Positions 12,862-13,863 of a stretch of DNA of 13,863 nucleotides are shown one piece after another. The DNA comes from JAAYZQ01 sp034428935 (GTDB lineage: Bacteria > Chloroflexota > Anaerolineae > JAAYZQ01). Position 1 is the first letter of the stretch. Each line of letters opens with the position of its first letter. A program made the translations under genes and the position numbers. The stretch lies in contig DAOUHB010000019.1 of NCBI GenBank assembly GCA_034428935.1, positions 1 to 13,863 of the forward strand, read 5' to 3'. The notes under the pieces were generated by a model. The model was not told the DNA's origin. It saw only the letters and a list, made by a program, of their open reading frames with translations, and did not search any database.

Positions 12862-13863
12862 TCAGCGGATGGCATAGAAAAAGCGCACGAGGCTGCACAC
12901 CTGTTCCACCTCCCTGGCGCTTAGCTGGGGAAAGATGGGCAGCGACAGGATTTCGTTCACCACCCCTTCGGCCGCCGGACAGCAACCCGGGGCCGCGCCC
13001 AGGCTGGCGTAGGCCGGCTGCTGGTGGACCGGCCGGGGATAATGGATAGAAGTGCTCACGCCTGCTCCGTCCAGGTAGCCGCGCAAAGCATCGCGCATCC
13101 CGGTGCGGACAACGTACAGGTGGTAGGCGTGCTCCACCTCTTCGGGAATCGAGGGCAGGGTCAGTTCGCCGCCGGCCGGCAGACGGGTATCGTAGCGCGC
13201 CGCCAGGCTCCGGCGGCGCCGGTTCCAGGCTTCCAGGTGGGGCAGCTTGGCCCGCAGGATGGCTGCCTGGATCTCGTCCAGGCGGCTGTTGGCCCCCAGG
13301 ATCTCGTGCTGGTAGGTGGTCCGCTGCCCGCCGTGGCGCAGCATTCGCACCCTGTCGGCCAGGCCGGCGTCGTTGGTGGTCACGGCGCCGGCGTCGCCGT
13401 AGGCGCCCAGGTTCTTGCTGGGATAGAAGCTAAAGGCTGCGGCGTCGCCCAGGGCGCCCACCCGTGTGCCTCGGTAACGGGCGCCGTGGGCCTGGGCGGC
13501 GTCTTCCAGGACAAACAGGTCGTGGCGCCGGGCGATGTCCAGGATGGCCTCCATGTCGGCGGGGCAGCCATAGAGGTGCACCGGGATGACGGCGGCCGTC
13601 CGGGGGCTCACGGCTGCCTCGAAGGCCTGGGGGTCGAGGGTGTAGCGCGCCGGGTCCACGTCGGCCACGACGGGGCTGGCGCCCGACAGCGAGACGCCCA
13701 GGGCCGTGAAGGTGGCCGTCAGTGCCGGGATGATGACCTCGTCGCCGGGCCCGATGCCCGCTGCCCGCAGCGCCAGGTGCAGGGCGTCGGTGCCGTTGCC
13801 CACGCCCACGGCGTGGGCCGTGCCGCAGTAGGCCGCCCACTCGGCCTCGAACGCCTCTACCTC
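12862..13863 (-). CDS. Partial DegT/DnrJ/EryC1/StrS-family PLP aminotransferase
   Basis: The frame is open to the window edge, so 333 residues are visible and roughly 30-40 N-terminal residues are missing, judging by the usual length of about 365-370. The visible part begins EVEAFEAEWAAYCGTAHAVG, then VGNGTDALHLALRA. EDAAQAHGA holds the PLP-contacting Asp and the His/Gln neighbours. SFYPSKNLGAYGDAGAV contains the lysine expected to form the Schiff base with PLP (visible residue 150). NSRLDEIQAAIL and the late HYPRPVHQQPAY are family signatures. These enzymes aminate keto-sugar nucleotides (dTDP- or UDP-linked) to make amino deoxysugars. FdtB- or WecE-like substrates cannot be told apart here. 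It is cytoplasmic, and its product could feed the glycosyltransferases downstream. The start and promoter lie beyond 13863. Confidence 0.92.
   Translation of the reverse strand, partial: EVEAFEAEWAAYCGTAHAVGVGNGTDALHLALRAAGIGPGDEVIIPALTATFTALGVSLSGASPVVADVDPARYTLDPQAFEAAVSPRTAAVIPVHLYGCPADMEAILDIARRHDLFVLEDAAQAHGARYRGTRVGALGDAAAFSFYPSKNLGAYGDAGAVTTNDAGLADRVRMLRHGGQRTTYQHEILGANSRLDEIQAAILRAKLPHLEAWNRRRRSLAARYDTRLPAGGELTLPSIPEEVEHAYHLYVVRTGMRDALRGYLDGAGVSTSIHYPRPVHQQPAYASLGAAPGCCPAAEGVVNEILSLPIFPQLSAREVEQVCSLVRFFYAIR

Overview
The window is very GC-rich and codes almost throughout. Proline/threonine stalks of the TPxPTxTP type, including one introduced by WIVVVTNTP, and large membrane glycosyltransferases with C-terminal beta-sandwich domains suggest a Chloroflexota bacterium, probably Anaerolineae-like. 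This is inferred from protein style, as no rRNA or other marker gene is present. No tRNA, rRNA, CRISPR array or insertion sequence was recognised.

Plus strand, 1-4367: three consecutive genes encode proteins that end in a Pro/Thr-rich stalk followed by a small beta-rich domain closing in an aromatic-x-x-x-F motif. The first is cut by the window edge. The second overlaps it by one base (TGATG) and has one N-terminal membrane anchor. The third has its own consensus sigma-70 promoter, a full-length Shine-Dalgarno and a strong terminator. It joins four cytoplasmic cyclic-nucleotide-binding domains, a basic linker, one membrane helix and an outside stalk plus domain, and has no visible enzymatic output.

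Plus strand, 4368-5652: a 309-base intergenic region holds the terminator, a foldable segment, a second consensus promoter and a near-perfect dyad at the predicted transcription start. It is followed by a two-gene unit, a phasin-like granule protein and a PhaR-type DNA-binding protein whose C-terminal half resembles the phasin. Together they suggest storage-granule (PHA-type) biology with possible autoregulation. No PHA synthase gene is in the window.

Minus strand, 13863 down to 5663: a tightly packed cluster reads leftwards. Its genes are a DegT-type PLP sugar aminotransferase (start outside the window), two PMT/ArnT-like GT-C glycosyltransferases sharing the same C-terminal domain, an 18-codon mini-ORF wedged between overlapping stop and start codons, a SAM-dependent methyltransferase, and a YfhO-like multi-spanning protein. 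Four junctions overlap or lie within 17 bases, so an operon for cell-surface glycan or glycoprotein assembly is likely. It converges on the phasin/PhaR unit with only 10 bases between stop codons.
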